Shown one piece after another: positions 34,289 through 46,592 of a stretch of DNA of 64,000 nucleotides (within the stretch, counting starts at the first letter, position 1; each line of letters opens with the position of its first letter). The notes beneath the pieces were generated by a model, which saw only the letters and a program-made list of their open reading frames with translations, did not search any database and was not told the origin of the DNA. This DNA comes from Luzula sylvatica (Eukaryota > Streptophyta > Magnoliopsida > Poales > Juncaceae): contig OX326960.1 of the NCBI GenBank assembly GCA_946800325.1, positions 10,266,893 through 10,330,892 of the forward strand, written 5' to 3'. The position numbers and the translations under genes are program-made.

Positions 34289-35103
34289 CAGGGCCGGCCC
34301 GGGGTTTTGAAATACCCGAAGCCGAATTAAGCCAAATTAAAAATTGGACCCGCAAATTCATTAACATACTAAAAAATATCAAATATAATTAAATTCAACA
34401 TAATTCAACACAATCAAATTCAGTACAATCAAATTCAACACAATCAAATTCAACATAATTAAATTGACAGAAACTCGATTTAGAACTCGATTTACAACTC
34501 AATACTCGATTTACAACTCGATTCAGTACAATCAAACTCGATTTTACACAATCAAATTCAGTACAATCAAATTCAACACAATCAAATTCAACATAATTAA
34601 ATTGACAGAAACTCGATTTAGAACTCGATTTACAACTCGATTTTACAGTAACTCGATTAAGTACTTCAAATTAAACAGAATCAGTAACTCAAATTAAACA
34701 GAATCAGTAACTCGATTTTACAGTAACTCGATTTTACACAGATCAGTAATTCAACAGAAATTCAACAGAATCGAAGAAACTCAAAACAGTATCGTCGCCA
34801 CTCGCCAGAGATTCAACATAAATTAAAACTCAAAACCCTAGATCGACATAAATTCAACAGAGATTCAACAGAAATTCAACAGATTTACAACTCGAATTCA
34901 AAACTCAAACCCCTAGATCGAAGAAACTCACAGAGAGAGAGAATTGTCGCAGAGAGAGAATCGTTGCCAGAGAGAGAGAGAGAGAGAATCGTCGCCAGAG
35001 AGAGAATCGTTGCCAGAGAGAGAGAGAGACAGAGAGAGAGAATCGTCTTCAAATCGTCTTTAAACCCTAACCCTAGATCGCCTTCAAATCGCCTGAATCG
35101 TCG

Positions 35104-35149
<46 letters not shown>

Positions 35150-35352
35150 AGAAAAGAGGGGTCGGGTCGGGATGCGGGTATGGAGTATTCAGTATAGATG
35201 AGCGGGTTTGGGTCTGGATGCGGGTTTGGGTTTGGGTTTGGGTTTGAACCCGAATGCTATGTATATAACATGTACTAAAAAAAAATGTTGGACCCCCTAA
35301 AAATTTGGACCCGAGCCCATGCTTCTTGGGCTTTACACATGGGCCGGGCCTG
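34289..35352. mobile_element. Non-autonomous hAT element, 1064 bp, perfect 8-bp TSD
   Basis: Left end CAGGGCCGGCCCGGGG, right end CATGGGCCGGGCCTG. Perfect 8-bp duplication ATGTAGAG at 34281-34288 and 35353-35360. Inside are ACTCGATTTACAACTCG and AATCAAATTCAACA repeats, GA microsatellites (about 34930-35145) and GGGTTT units. No transposase. Confidence 0.94.
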
Positions 35353-35360
35353 ATGTAGAG

Positions 35361-35774
35361 TTGTACCTTTATATACGGTTTAACTCTAATTTTTAAATTC
35401 AAATTTAAATACCTAATTTAAACATCTATTTAGACGAATACCAAATAAAATAATTTAACTATTACAAATCAAAAAATAAATTATCTTTCAAATGGAGAAA
35501 ATTCACCAAATAGCAAACGAAATCCTAACCACCAATTAATCCTTTTTTGCACACAAATCAGTCCTAAAAAAGAAAAAAACCAGTAAATACACTAGTTATA
35601 TAACAAACATATACCAAAAATTATGAAGATTTAGAAAAAAAAAATGGCCAAAAAATCCATACCTAGGCCAAACCACGGAGACAAATCCAGGGAGACAAAT
35701 CCAGAGAGAGAAGGAAAATGGAGGAAAGAAGAAAGGAGGAAGAGAGAGAAGAAAGAAAGGCCTCGAGTAGAAAG
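35361..35774. other. Interior of the large MULE beside its right TIR; no gene
   Basis: AT-rich DNA, then a purine-rich stretch (35690-35770) that on the minus strand is a CT-rich leader-like sequence. No coding region recognised. Confidence 0.45.
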
Positions 35775-36096
35775 AAAAATTTGGCGGAGTTACAAACTCT
35801 GTCAAATTATACACGTGTGAACACTGGCGGAGTTACCAACTCCCCTCGCCATCATTAATTTAACACATGACAGAGTTACCAATTCCGCCACTTATGATTT
35901 TGGCGGAGTTTGAAACTCCGCCATTGTGTATTTCCCAAATTAAATTTTGGACTTGTGTATTTTGAGAATAAACTTCTAAAACTTGTTCATATAGGAAAAT
36001 TCTTCAATGTTTAATATGTGTTCTCATGTGTATGTTTGTGGGAGATGTATATCAAAATTAGAATAGTATAACTTTTGGGTTTGGTCTCATTCCATG

Positions 36097-36647
36097 TAGG
36101 GATGTCAATGGGCCGGGTAGAAACCCGAACCCGCGGGTACCCGACCCGAACGGGGCGGGTAATACCCGAAAAAAATACCCGCGGATCGGGTAATACCCGA
36201 AAAAAAATACCCGGTCTGGGTTCGGGGACATTTTTTACCCGCGGGTATACCCGTTACCCGAACCCGAACCCGAACCCATACCTGAAAAATACCCGAAAAT
36301 TACCCATAATAAGAAAATTTTGGATGTTTTATGGATTAATTATTTGTAATATTTGGATTTTTGATGTATTTGTACAAGTTGTTTGTTTTATGTATTTAAA
36401 ATTATTGATAATTTTACGTATTTGTATAATAATTTTTAATTTTTTAATTTTTTTAGATTATTTATTAATAATTTTCGGGTAACGGGTTCGGGTTCGGGTT
36501 CGGGTATACCCGTTACCCGCGGGTTCGGGTTCGGGTATGAATTTTTACCCGCGGGTATTTTGGGTTCGGGTTCGGGTAATACCCGAAATTTCGGGTTCGG
36601 GTATGGGAGAGGCTTACCCGAACCCGACCCGCCCCGTTGACATCCTA
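36097..36647. mobile_element. hAT-type MITE, TAGGGATGTCAATGGG family
   Basis: Ends TAGGGATGTCAATGGGCCGG and GCCCCGTTGACATCCTA. The flanks ATTCCATG (36089-36096) and ATTCCAAG (36648-36655) match at 7 of 8. The inside is made of CCCGAACCCG and ACCCGCGGGT repeats. It lies in the solo LTR 21831-36807. Confidence 0.9.
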
Positions 36648-36807
36648 ATTCCAAGAGAGCAATTGAGGTTGAACTCATTCATTCGTGCACGTTGAATGGA
36701 AGGGAAACTATCCCCATTTTATATTTCTTGAATCCTAGTTATTTTCTTTCTCAAATCTCTCTAACTAATCCACCTTAATACAAAACAAAATCAAACTAAC
36801 TCCAACA

Positions 36808-36894
36808 GATGATGATGGTGAATATGATTACGATGAAATTGACAAGTTGGTTGATGAGAAATTAGAGGACGATGGTGAATTCTTTATCAAGTAG
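36808..36894 (+). pseudogene. RBFA exon 3 pseudogene, right part (block 2)
   Basis: Continues the exon after the solo LTR: GEYDYDEIDKLVDEKLEDD, then GEFFIK and a TAG at 36892-36894. It matches 9150-9239 almost exactly. Together with 21536-21830 it shows the original duplicated exon. Confidence 0.9.
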
Positions 36895-37106
36895 CCTCTT
36901 CTTTTTTATAATTAAATGTAAATGGATTATTCATTTATCAGAAGTCTCAGTTTTTGTTAACTAACGCGAAAAACTTGTACATAGTCAAAACACCAGATAA
37001 CTTATTTTCAGAGAAAATAAAATCATAAAAATATGAATTAGCCCCTTACATATCAAGCTAAAACCGACACAAAATAGTTGACATTAACCATAAACACTAA
37101 ATTTAT

Positions 37107-38441
37107 TTAAGCCAAAATCTCATCTAGGGTTGTAGGCTTAGCGATCTTAACCTCTGCCATGTTCACTGTCACCTTATCTTCCTCCTCCTGCTTCTTCTCC
37201 AATTTTGCCAGTTTCTTCAAATTGGCGAGTTCCAAATCCTTGCTCATTTTCCTCCTATACATCTCTGCGAAAGTGATTGGTTCGTCTAAAATCGGTTTCT
37301 CTCCATCTCTAATTGCGAGTGGATAAACAATCGCATCTTGTGTTGGATTCTGAAATGTCGCGATTGATAAGCGATCATAATCAGAGTTCACTCTTGCTTG
37401 ATGATCCGCGTTCTTAAACCTCCCGTTACTCAGATACTGAATATATTAAAATAATAATCATATGTCAGACAGTATTGTATATACATTTATATTTGCAAAA
37501 AAATAATAAGAGATATATATATACTCACATGCCCATGATCACCAAGGTTGACCACGAAAGCTCCTTGAACCGGTTGCACCGTGATCCAAGTCTTGCCACC
37601 ATCCTTGGTGGCTTGTAGACCGCCAACCAGATCCTGCAACAACAGAGTGATCGTGCCGGGATCCGTATGCCTTTTCACGCCAAGTGTGAGATCGGGCTGA
37701 GGGCATTTTGGGTAATAGTTCACCACAATTTTCTGATCCATGTCGATGCAAGCATTCGTAAGAGCCTCGCTATGTAGCCCCATTGCCTCGGATAAGACGC
37801 TTAGGAGTTTGCAAGCAAGATGCATTAATTTTTCGCTGTATAATTCTACTATTGTTTTCCAACCTTCGGGCTTATCGGGCCACCGCGAATAATCACGGTT
37901 CCTTAACGGGTATGAAAAGTAGGTTACTATTTCTCTCCAGTCTCGCACCGCTTCTCCCTTTGTGTTTAGTAGATATGAAAGTTTTTTTTAGTAAAGCAAT
38001 TACTAATTAATTAGCTATTAAATGAAGTAATTTAGTTATTATATACTACACCTACATACTACGAACCTGGAGGTGGCTGGAAACAATGAAGCCGCCTTTC
38101 TTTCCACCACTCATATCGAAACGTAATTTCTCCTCATGAGAGAGCGCGAAAAACTCTCGAGCAAGCCGAGTCATCTCGCTAACGAGTTCGGTATCGACTC
38201 CATGATCGACCACTTGAAACAAGCCCCAATCCTCACAAGCACTCACGATTTTCTTGCATATCTCGGCCCTCTGACCGCCTGCCACATCATCGATTCCGGC
38301 GAGGGAAATGATGGGCACGTCACGGCTGAAATTGTTGTAAGCCACCTTTGGCCTCTCGTCTTCGTCTCTCGTGAAGCTTTGTTTGAATGTTTCCTCCTCT
38401 GAAGCTGCAGTTGGGAGGAATTGAATCCCTGGAGGAGCCAT
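37107..38441 (-). CDS. F3H: Flavanone 3-hydroxylase, copy 2
   Basis: Exons 38067-38441, 37529-37957 and 37107-37436 give 377 aa. Same domains as copy 1: iron ligands H222 and D224 ([10 protein letters not shown]) and H280 (FKNADHQA), with R290 and S292 in DRLSIATF. At the sites where copy 1 is unusual this copy has the residues I expect for the family (D214 in PQPDLTLG, A241, F275, MYRRKMS). The promoter to about 38600 is almost the same as in copy 1, including TATAAAAGG at 38535-38543. The frame is intact. It is likely the better preserved of two paralogues acting at the same step of flavonoid synthesis. Confidence 0.95.
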
Positions 38442-38534
38442 TGTTGATGAAATGGAATGGGGGAAGAAAGTTTGATAAAGGTTTTCTTTGGAGTATACTA
38501 TTTCTAGATAAATTTTGATATACTTACTTGGTAT

Positions 38535-38543
38535 CCTTTTATA
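38535..38543 (-). promoter_or_regulatory. TATA box of F3H copy 2
   Basis: TATAAAAGG on the minus strand about 95 bp upstream of the start codon, at the same place as in copy 1. The upstream DNA diverges from about 38580, where a GT/GGT-rich run replaces the copy 1 sequence. Confidence 0.75.
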
Positions 38544-38944
38544 GAAAATTACTGAAAGAGTGTGGTCCAGGATTCGCTATTTGTGTGTGTGTGTGGTGGT
38601 GGTGGGGGGGTCGGCAACTTTTTTTAAGACTGAAAATTAATATTGCATATTGCATATCAAATTTACGTGAGTAATAATTTGTCTAAGTTTACACTTGTAA
38701 TTATTTTGTGTTAGAATTACACATTAGAGGGGGACATGAGTTAAGTTTTTGTATTATTTTGTATACAAAGTAAATTTTTTACAAACATACTTGTAATTAA
38801 CCGAAATAATTCAAATTAAAACTATAAACTATGTCATACAAAAAACAAAACATCAACGAACCCACAAAAAAATGTGTAATTTTGAAAATTATTATTATTT
38901 ATGAATGTCTTTTTTTTTGTTAAAGTCTAAACAATACCATACAA

Positions 38945-38963
38945 GAATAATAATAATAATAAC

Positions 38964-39003
<40 letters not shown>
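38945..39003. repeat. (AAT)n microsatellite, longer than in copy 1
   Basis: About nineteen AAT units with one AAC interruption, against about ten in copy 1. Confidence 0.9.
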
Positions 39004-39004
<1 letters not shown>

Positions 39005-39290
39005 ATAAATAAATAACTATTATTTATTAAAACTATAATTATCTGAAACAAAAAAAATGATAATGAACTCACTTGCGATCGTATACGTCAATACAAGTAT
39101 ATGTTAATAAAAAATGTGTAAATTTTAAAATATTTGTTATTTGTTAATTTCTATTTTTATGAGAATACACCATTTAGGTATTTTGTGTCAACTAATTCAT
39201 GTGCTACTAAAAAATATAATACTATCTCATAAATTAATTATTATATTTAAAATGAAGATCTTTCAATGTTTACGTAATATGATTAATATA

Positions 39291-39568
39291 AGAGGCCATA
39301 TAGTGTCCCCCAATTTTCCCACAACATCCTCTATATTTTTAATTAATGGTTAATTAGCAAGGTAATTAACCAAGTGACACTCCATTAACAGTTAATAAAT
39401 ATATAATTAAAATACATATATATTAACAATTCTTAATTAATATCAATTAACTGTAAATCGAATGTCATTTTGTTAATGACCATGCTAATTAATCATCAAT
39501 TAATGGTTAATTGATGATATAGAGGATGTGATGGGAAAATAAGGGGGTATGACAAAATTATCCTAAAT
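39291..39568. mobile_element. AT-rich palindromic MITE, block 2 only
   Basis: Block 1 (about 11593) reads straight through. Here about 278 bp are added, with CATCCTCTATATTTTTAATT near the left and ATGATATAGAGGATGTGATG near the right as inverted repeats, plus inner pairs around TTAATTAGC. Related sequence occurs at 52130-52340 near the GH3 gene. TSD not certain (ATATA?). Confidence 0.7.
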
Positions 39569-39682
39569 ATAATGTTATGTTCTTACCTTTTTATTTTATA
39601 TAGTTTTTTTTTTATCCTGCAAGTAGTTAGTTGTGTGTACATTTTAGTTCAGATTTAGATTTTTTTTTTGTCAAACTATATA

Positions 39683-40120
39683 TAGGGTAGGTATTCATCG
39701 GTTCGATTCAAATCGAATCGAATAAGGCCAAAATCGATTTCAACCGAATCGAACCGAACTAAATTTTGATCTGATTTAAAACACAACTCGTATTCGGTTT
39801 ATCCAATTCAACCGAATCAGAAACTTTATAGCCTTAAAATCTAAATATATTGAGAATAAATTTGAAATTTTATTCAACAAAAATATATTAACAAATCATA
39901 TAAAATGTGATTATATTATTTGTAATATTATAATATAATTTTTTTTAATTAACATAATGAAAAAATATGAAAATATGACGCGATTCGGTCGGTTCGGTTT
40001 TAACTGTTTTTCGAAACACCAAAAGTGAATCGAACTGAACCAAATTAACCAAACCGATTAGACCAAATTCGATCGGTTTGGTTCGGTTCCGAAATAAATC
40101 GAACAGTTTGTCCATCCCTA
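39683..40120. mobile_element. hAT-type MITE, block 2 counterpart of 11976-12980
   Basis: TAGGGTAGGTATTC and GTTTGTCCATCCCTA ends, CGGTTCGATTCAAATCGAAT-like interior. Matches the block 1 copy without the 559-bp hAT insertion. Confidence 0.78.
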
Positions 40121-40343
40121 GTTATATGTAATTGTGTACATTGTGATTATCATAAGTAGATTAATACTCATTAAATTATTTCGTAAGAAAAATTAACAAC
40201 AAATGATCAAAGCACTATTTCACAAAACTAAAATTATTTCCTAAAAAATATTTAAGGTCTTTGAAATATGATAATTGCATGGAAACTTCAGAGATTAAGA
40301 AGATATTTTAGTTTTTATAAAGGGAAAATCAAAATATTAATAT

Positions 40344-40532
40344 AGGATGATTCTAGCGTAAGATTTTTTTTCAATTCTTATACAAATTAACAACGGTATT
40401 TTAAATATTTTTTTAATTCTCTAATTCAAATAATAATTAATACAATGTTTAGGAGACAAATTTAATTGATAAATTCTCAAATAAGTACAAATCTCTAATT
40501 TCTAAAATATCTTTTTGACTGTAGAATCATCC
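40344..40532. mobile_element. 189-bp MITE, block 2 only, perfect 8-bp TSD
   Basis: AGGATGATTCTAGCGTAAG against CTGTAGAATCATCC at the ends. Perfect 8-bp repeat ATTAATAT at 40336-40343 and 40533-40540. The same site in block 1 received an unrelated insertion. Confidence 0.87.
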
Positions 40533-41008
40533 ATTAATATACACCATGTGTCCTAGGCAAGTAAAGAATGAATACAAATCACCTTGTTCAAACTTCCAAC
40601 GTACGATTCCCATCTGCCATATCATAATTATCGGATCGGGGGGAGGGGAGTACATCCGCCACTGGACTGGTCCTGTGACACCTAATTTAGACATGGATTC
40701 AATTCTTCGTCCAGTGTCGACAATGGAGATGATTTGAGGGAAGTCTCTAATAGATGATTCGTGCATTGTATAAAACACACATATTTATCTTCGATATTTA
40801 AACCCCATGTGGTGTGCATTATGCAAGACGAGAGTCCAATTGAAATAACATAATTTATGATTCTAAGCTTTCTAAATCGTAGACCATGTTGATCAACTCG
40901 TGTTGCACGAATTTGCTTACTTAGGCCATGTTGATCCAGTTCCCAAGGTTACCAAATGTATATTGTTAATATAGTATAGTTTTTGTTTACGAGATTAATA
41001 TCCATATA

Positions 41009-42581
41009 GGGCATGTTTGATTTGAGGGATTTTGAGATACATGTATATATCAAATACATGTATATGCCTATACATGGATTTGAGAATACATCTTACTTGT
41101 TTGATTTGTTGTATATTAAAATCATGTATACAAAAATCCTTTGTTTGATTCTTGGTCTAAAATCCATGATTTCAATATTTAATTCTAGTTAGTTATAAAA
41201 TGAATTTAATTGATAATTAAATATACATGATATAGCAAATATTAGTTATAAGATAAATATAATATTAACCCATTATTTATTACAGAATTCTCACAATTCA
41301 AACTTACACAATTAAAACTACTTAACAACCCTAAAAATAATACTAATCCATTATTCGCATAACTGGAGAGTTCCGCTGGCATTGAAACTGGACGTCTCCA
41401 ATACATATTTGAGGGTCACTCACTCCTTTCTCCAGTTCATTCGATTCAATCACGTCTATTCACGAACAAACTAATTAACAACCCTAACAATTTACAGAAA
41501 TGTTAAGTTCATTTGATTAAAATGCATGTTAGTCTTGCAAATCATATGTTGATTGGTGCTTGTTAGTCAGTTTTAGATGAAATCTAAAACAATCAAATCA
41601 ACAAATTATAATAAACTAATTAACACCAATTAAGAGTACATAATCCCAGTTAACACTAATTAATAATATTAAAGAAATTACAAAATTTACCTTGAAACTA
41701 AAACACTTGAATTGTGGTTCCTTTTGGATGCACGAGACATGTTCGATGAAATTCCAAAATAATATCAATCGAGACAACATTATTTCAGATTTTAACAACT
41801 CTATCAAGCCCAATTTAACTCGATGAATTGTAGCAAAAAATGGCTTGGGTGAAAATCAGTTTCAAGGGCAAAGCTAGGGAAAAATTTACCTCGAATTGTT
41901 TGTGTCAGATCGAAGAAAGGAATAAGCTCGGGTGAACATATGAAAAGTGTTTGATCTTGACTTCCTTGAGTATCCTTGAGTTGACCTACATGAATAATTT
42001 TAGACAAAAAATATCAAGCTTTTACCTTCATTTTTAGTCACACATTTTGTCGAACAGTATAGGCGCAACGTGTGAACTCCTAAATTAAGCTTTTTATTAA
42101 AACATTTCCACTCAACCTAGTAGCAAAACATCACGTAAATGGAAACTGTACCCTTTTGCTAGATTAGGATAGAGCCATTGACGAGTTGAGGAGTGGGAGC
42201 ACCATTGACGAATGGAGGAGTTATCAAAAGAGAAACCTTGAAAAACTGAGGAGCGCGAGAGAGAGAACCATGGATGAACCGATGAGGGAGAGAGTCCTTT
42301 TATGGAGTCGCTTTTTATGGAGTCGCTGCCTCACTGTTTGACGAGTGAGAGCCATTGAAGAACATAATCGAAGAGAGAAGAAAGAAAGGGCGCCAACTGA
42401 TGAAATACAGGGATAAGAGAGAGCTCCGTGGATTTTGGAATACAAATTTCTTAACGGGAGTACAAAATACAGGGATATTGGAGCCAAAATACAATACATC
42501 TTGTAATCAAACAAGGGATTTGGGTACATATCCGGGATATATGAATACAATACATCAAAATCCCTCAAATCAAACATGCCC
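41009..42581. mobile_element. Harbinger-like element, 1573 bp, block 2 only
   Basis: Perfect inverted ends GGGCATGTTTGATTTGAGGG and CCCTCAAATCAAACATGCCC. ATA stands on both sides (41006-41008, 42582-42584), and block 1 (14140-14150) has the empty site CCATATACATG. GGGC-type ends with a 3-bp duplication fit PIF/Harbinger. No transposase frame seen. Confidence 0.88.
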
Positions 42582-43787
42582 ATACGTAATCAAGCTTTTT
42601 GAAAGAGAAAATGTATATTATTAATAAAAGAAAAATTGTCAATTTTTTTGAAGTATTATGTATAATGTATTGACAGCGTGCACCGTAAAACTTTTTGAGA
42701 GACCAAACAGAAAGAAATTTGCATTGTTATACACTTATACTAAAAGATACACCAATCACTAACTAATATATATTCTAACTATATCCTTACAATTCATACT
42801 ATATTTTCGAATTTAACTTACTTTCGATGAACTTTTTTTTATGTTCGATGTATATAAGATAATCAATACATAGAAGTTTTTGGGTGGCTCGATAGTCCAT
42901 ATGACCAAAATTACTTATTTTCAAAATTTAAATATTAAAATTAAAATTTAACCATTTTTTTTGCGAGTGTTCCTTTTATCTAATAAAACATGACCGAATG
43001 TATAATTCTCCTTCGAAAAGATAATCGCTGTACGTTGCATTGTCCATTTAAATGTGTTTATGATTAACGAAATATTTGATGTAAGCATTCTGGAGGATTT
43101 CGAAGGATTATTGTATTATATCGAGAAAGTGAAATGAGAAATATATTTGAAAGATACCGACAAAGTGAAATAAAGAATACTTATTTTTTGTGTATATAAT
43201 GTTAAATGATAAAAGTAAATATTATTGTTTGACGTGAAAGAAAATTAAATAGTATTTTGAAGAAAATATTATTAATTCAGATATTTAATGGGTTCGGGTT
43301 CGATGTTACTCGTGAAATACCGAGTTCGATAATTTGTAAGTGTCATCCACAAGAGGGGTTGTAATACATATATTTTCAATTTTATCATATATACGGGCCG
43401 GATCCATGAACAAAAAATTAGACAAAATTCGAATATAAATATCTATCAATGGTTAGAAAATGCTTCGATGGGGAAGTAGTGAGAAGTTATGTTAATTAAA
43501 ACCGTTTATTATGGTTTAATCAATGGTTAAAAATGTTTTGTTCACTTTTTAATCAATGATTGAAATTTTTTTGTTCACTTTAATCAATGATTGAAATATA
43601 TTTATTGTTTGATTTGCATATTTTATTTTTTATATATTTCATTCGAAGTTATTATTAATGTCATTATTAAATTATTACGATCAGACTAATGTATTTGAGT
43701 TCAATATTATAAACTATTGATTTTATCTAAATAATTGTATTCGACATATTGTTGTTGGTAATTCATTACATTTATCTTTTTGGAACA

Positions 43788-44240
43788 TAAAAAATAGAAC
43801 TTTTGTTGATATCTAGCATCCAAAAAAACTCAATTTGTAAGAGTAACACGCTAGTTGTCCAGTTTACAGAATTAACTCTTTCGCCAGAAAGGTTGACGAA
43901 AGTGGAATGACTTTCGTCAGAAGAGCTGGCGAAAAAACTTAAAAGGTGGTTTATTAATAATAATATTGAGAAATTTCTAGGTTTTTAGTGACTGCTATGA
44001 TTTTATAATTGCTAGGTTTTTAGTGGTTGCTATGATTTTATTTAATATAATGTTTAGATTAAAAATTGTATTGTCCTCAAAATGAAAAATTATTGTATAT
44101 TTATTATTTGATATCGTTATAAGATGTTTATGGTTTTTGCATAATGTATATATAATGTTTACTTGATTTTACATAACGTTTTTATGGTACTCATCTATGC
44201 CGGCATATGTTGCCGAACGATCTAAAATCAAGAATTCTCT
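43788..44240. other. Intergenic between block 2 and the GH3 gene
   Basis: AT-rich. A small inverted repeat with GACGAAAGT/ACTTTCGTC lies at about 43880-43920. No gene seen. Confidence 0.45.
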
Positions 44241-45899
44241 CTACATTTGGGATGGCGTTGCCTCCAACCCAAAATCAAAGGGGAAGAGGGGGTCATAGTG
44301 AGAATCGCCAATATTCATGGGCAACTCATCAACGGATTTGAACCAAGTCCTTGCGAGTTTACCCGAGAAGCCATAATCTCCAAAGAGCACTTCCGCGACT
44401 CCATTGCCTTCCGTGCCCGGTAATCATGCAGCAACAAACGCATCTATTTTATCAATGTACGGCTCCAATACAAGAGGACGGCCAGAAATGAGGACCACAA
44501 CACACTTCACATTGCAACAAACACTCTCGATAATACTCGGACCCGGCTCGGGAATTGTCAAATTTAGATTGTCACCGAAGGTCTCGGCATATGGGACTTC
44601 TCCGATGACACTACTACAAAAAGTCTCATTAGCTTCGAAAATACTAGTGACTAAGTATATTTAGTCTCTGTATGTTGGTTATTAGGAGCACATTTTACTT
44701 TGTCCCAAAACACTTATATTTCTTGGGACAAATATTTTGTTTTGGCACTACATTTGTCACAGAAGAAGATTAAGATTTTAAGTCCGTACATTTTGTGACA
44801 AACAATAGTCTCAAAATAGGTTACTTATAAAATGAAAAATAATTGGGACGAAAGTTGGCCGTTGATTGTTGTAAATTATATGGAATGCCTTGCGTGATAT
44901 ATATAAGGTCATACGTTAATTTTATACTATTATAATTAATTTAGACAAGTCTTAATTAAATTCAACAAGAAATATTTTAGGGACTGGCGTAGTCCGTCTC
45001 TAAAATATGATTTTGGTCGCCATTGGTTTGGAGACAATGTGTAGTCGTTAATATATTGTCCTAACATCGTGAGTCCAATAAATTAATTTAATACTAATCA
45101 TAATTAATTTGACAAATATTAATTTTTAGGTAAAAATTATAATTAATTTAGACAAGTCTTAATTCAATTCAACAAAAAATAGTTTAGGGACCGGCGTAGT
45201 CTGTCTCTAAAATAAGCTTTTGGTCGCCATTGGTTTGGAGACAATATGTAGTCGTCAATATTTTGTCCTATCATCGTGAACCCAATAAATAAATTTATAA
45301 TCATAATTAATTTGACAAATATTAATTTTTGGGTAAAAATTAATATATCATTTTAGTCTTTATGGGAACTAATATGTGATGAGAATGTTGGAGCGAACTT
45401 TCCCTAATTATCTTTTCATTCTTAAGTAAAAGCAAATATCACATATATCCCAATTGATATTAAATGTATTTTTTTTAGACGATAATTTGTTAGAATTGAC
45501 TTGTTCAATTTCTCGTAACCATAATATTAACCCCCAACATAAAATAACTAAAGTCATATTAAACCACAGTGATCATAACAACAAATCTTCACATTAGACA
45601 TAACATATTAAACCACAACACAACACATCATAACATCTTAAACAATATATCATTTTTTTCTAAATATATAACATCTTCACAATATATCATTTTTTTTTCT
45701 AAATGAAGTTTCCATACGAGTTAATATGAGATAAGAAAATTGGCTAGTTATTAGAAAAAAAAAATTCCCTCTAAATTATTTTTTCAATGTTAATTAGTAA
45801 AAATATTGGAGGGAAATTTCCCTCTAAAATTATTTTGTCAATGTTAATTAGCAAAAATATTGGAGGGAAATTTACCTCTAAAACATATTCCAGTAATTA

Positions 45900-46180
45900 A
45901 ATCCATTACAGCTCACTTTCTTTCTCTCTCATGTTCGTTCTTCTGAGTCTTTATTCCCTTTCTCTTCCCCTCACACAAGTCACGCCAAAGGAGAATTTTG
46001 AAACCCAACGCCTCAGAACACGTCTTGAGAGCAACGAGAAGTTAAGCCCTTCTCCTCGCCACTTTCTCTGCCAGCACTCATCTCTTCTCGCAACTCGGAA
46101 ATCGGCGGCAAATCGTCTGAGAACACATGCTGAGAGCGACGAGAAGGTAAACTCCCCCATATCATGGCCACTTTCTCCGT
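45900..46180 (+). other. Exon-like region inside the CACTA element; unknown
   Basis: An open frame (45931-46182) with an internal duplication: GAGAGCAACGAGAAG near 46027 and GAGAGCGACGAGAAG near 46132, each in a longer repeat with CTCGCCACTTTCTC/GGCCACTTTCTCC. It could be part of the 5' end of the captured gene. No domain recognised. Confidence 0.3.
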
Positions 46181-46592
46181 AGCAAACAATTTTATTACAT
46201 CTGTCAATTTCGTTTTTTACTCTTAATTTGGTTTTTGTACTAGTCAGTTCTGATTTTTATTGTTAATTACATTTTTTGTTGTTTAATTTCGTTTTTTGAC
46301 TGGTTTTTCGTGAGCTCTGTCGATTCTTCAGATCTGAAAATAGGGTTTGTTGACTGATTCCTCACGATTTGTTGGGTTTCATTACAGTTTTGAGGTAAAT
46401 TGAGGGATTTGCAAGACAAAAGCAGTGATGATTGGTACTTGCGAGATGGTCGGAAGAAGAAGCTCTGGAGATTGGTACGTGCCGTTCTTAATTATTTGTT
46501 GATTTAACGGTTAATTTGGACTGATTTTTGCTTATTATCTTCGATTTCAATAACTGACAAGTCTGCGAGAAGCTTTGACGATCGGTTCCATT

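Larger units (their letters stand above)
21912..36005. mobile_element. MULE-like element of 14.1 kb with long TIRs
   Basis: Left TIR 21912 to about 22140 and right TIR about 35775-36005 are inverted repeats: GAAGGATTTCCATATATGAA against TTCATATAGGAAAATTCTTC, then alternating GGCGGAGTTNNNAACTCCGCC motifs. The sequence AATGTTTAAT stands at both outer edges (21902-21911 and 36006-36015), a 9-10 bp target duplication. Much of the length is later insertions: MULE 23383-26047, the Helitron end, the LINE with LTRs and hAT 34289-35352. Own content may include a minus-strand transposase-like fragment near 22930-23175. Confidence 0.8.
21831..36807 (-). mobile_element. Solo LTR in RBFA exon 3 pseudogene, split by later insertions
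   Basis: Read on the minus strand the ends are TGTTGGAGTTAG (36807 side) and CATCAACAACA (21831 side), giving TG..CA termini. They are flanked by GATGA (21826-21830 and 36808-36812), a perfect 5-bp target duplication. The LTR's own sequence is 36648-36807, 36006-36096 and 21831-21911. It is interrupted by the 14-kb MULE (21912-36005) and an hAT MITE (36097-36647). No internal retroelement region lies beside it, so it is a solo LTR. Confidence 0.82.
21536..43787. repeat. Tandem duplication, copy 2 (expanded by nested insertions)
   Basis: Same orientation as 8857-16487. Taking out the insertion complex 21831-36807 and the later insertions (39291-39568, 40344-40532, 41009-42581) leaves about 5 kb that aligns with block 1, including the complete second F3H gene. 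The RBFA part lacks exons 1 and 2. Confidence 0.85.

Noticed and set aside
34464..34697. 77-aa frame of TRF/SIK repeats
   Set aside because: Translation of the AATCAAATTCAACA repeats in the hAT element.
35200..35260. Interstitial telomere repeat
   Set aside because: The units are GGGTTT, not the plant TTTAGGG, and lie inside a non-autonomous hAT element.
44404..44664. Plus-strand frame near the right end of the GH3 gene
   Set aside because: Antisense of the last GH3 exon; the minus-strand reading matches the GH3 family.
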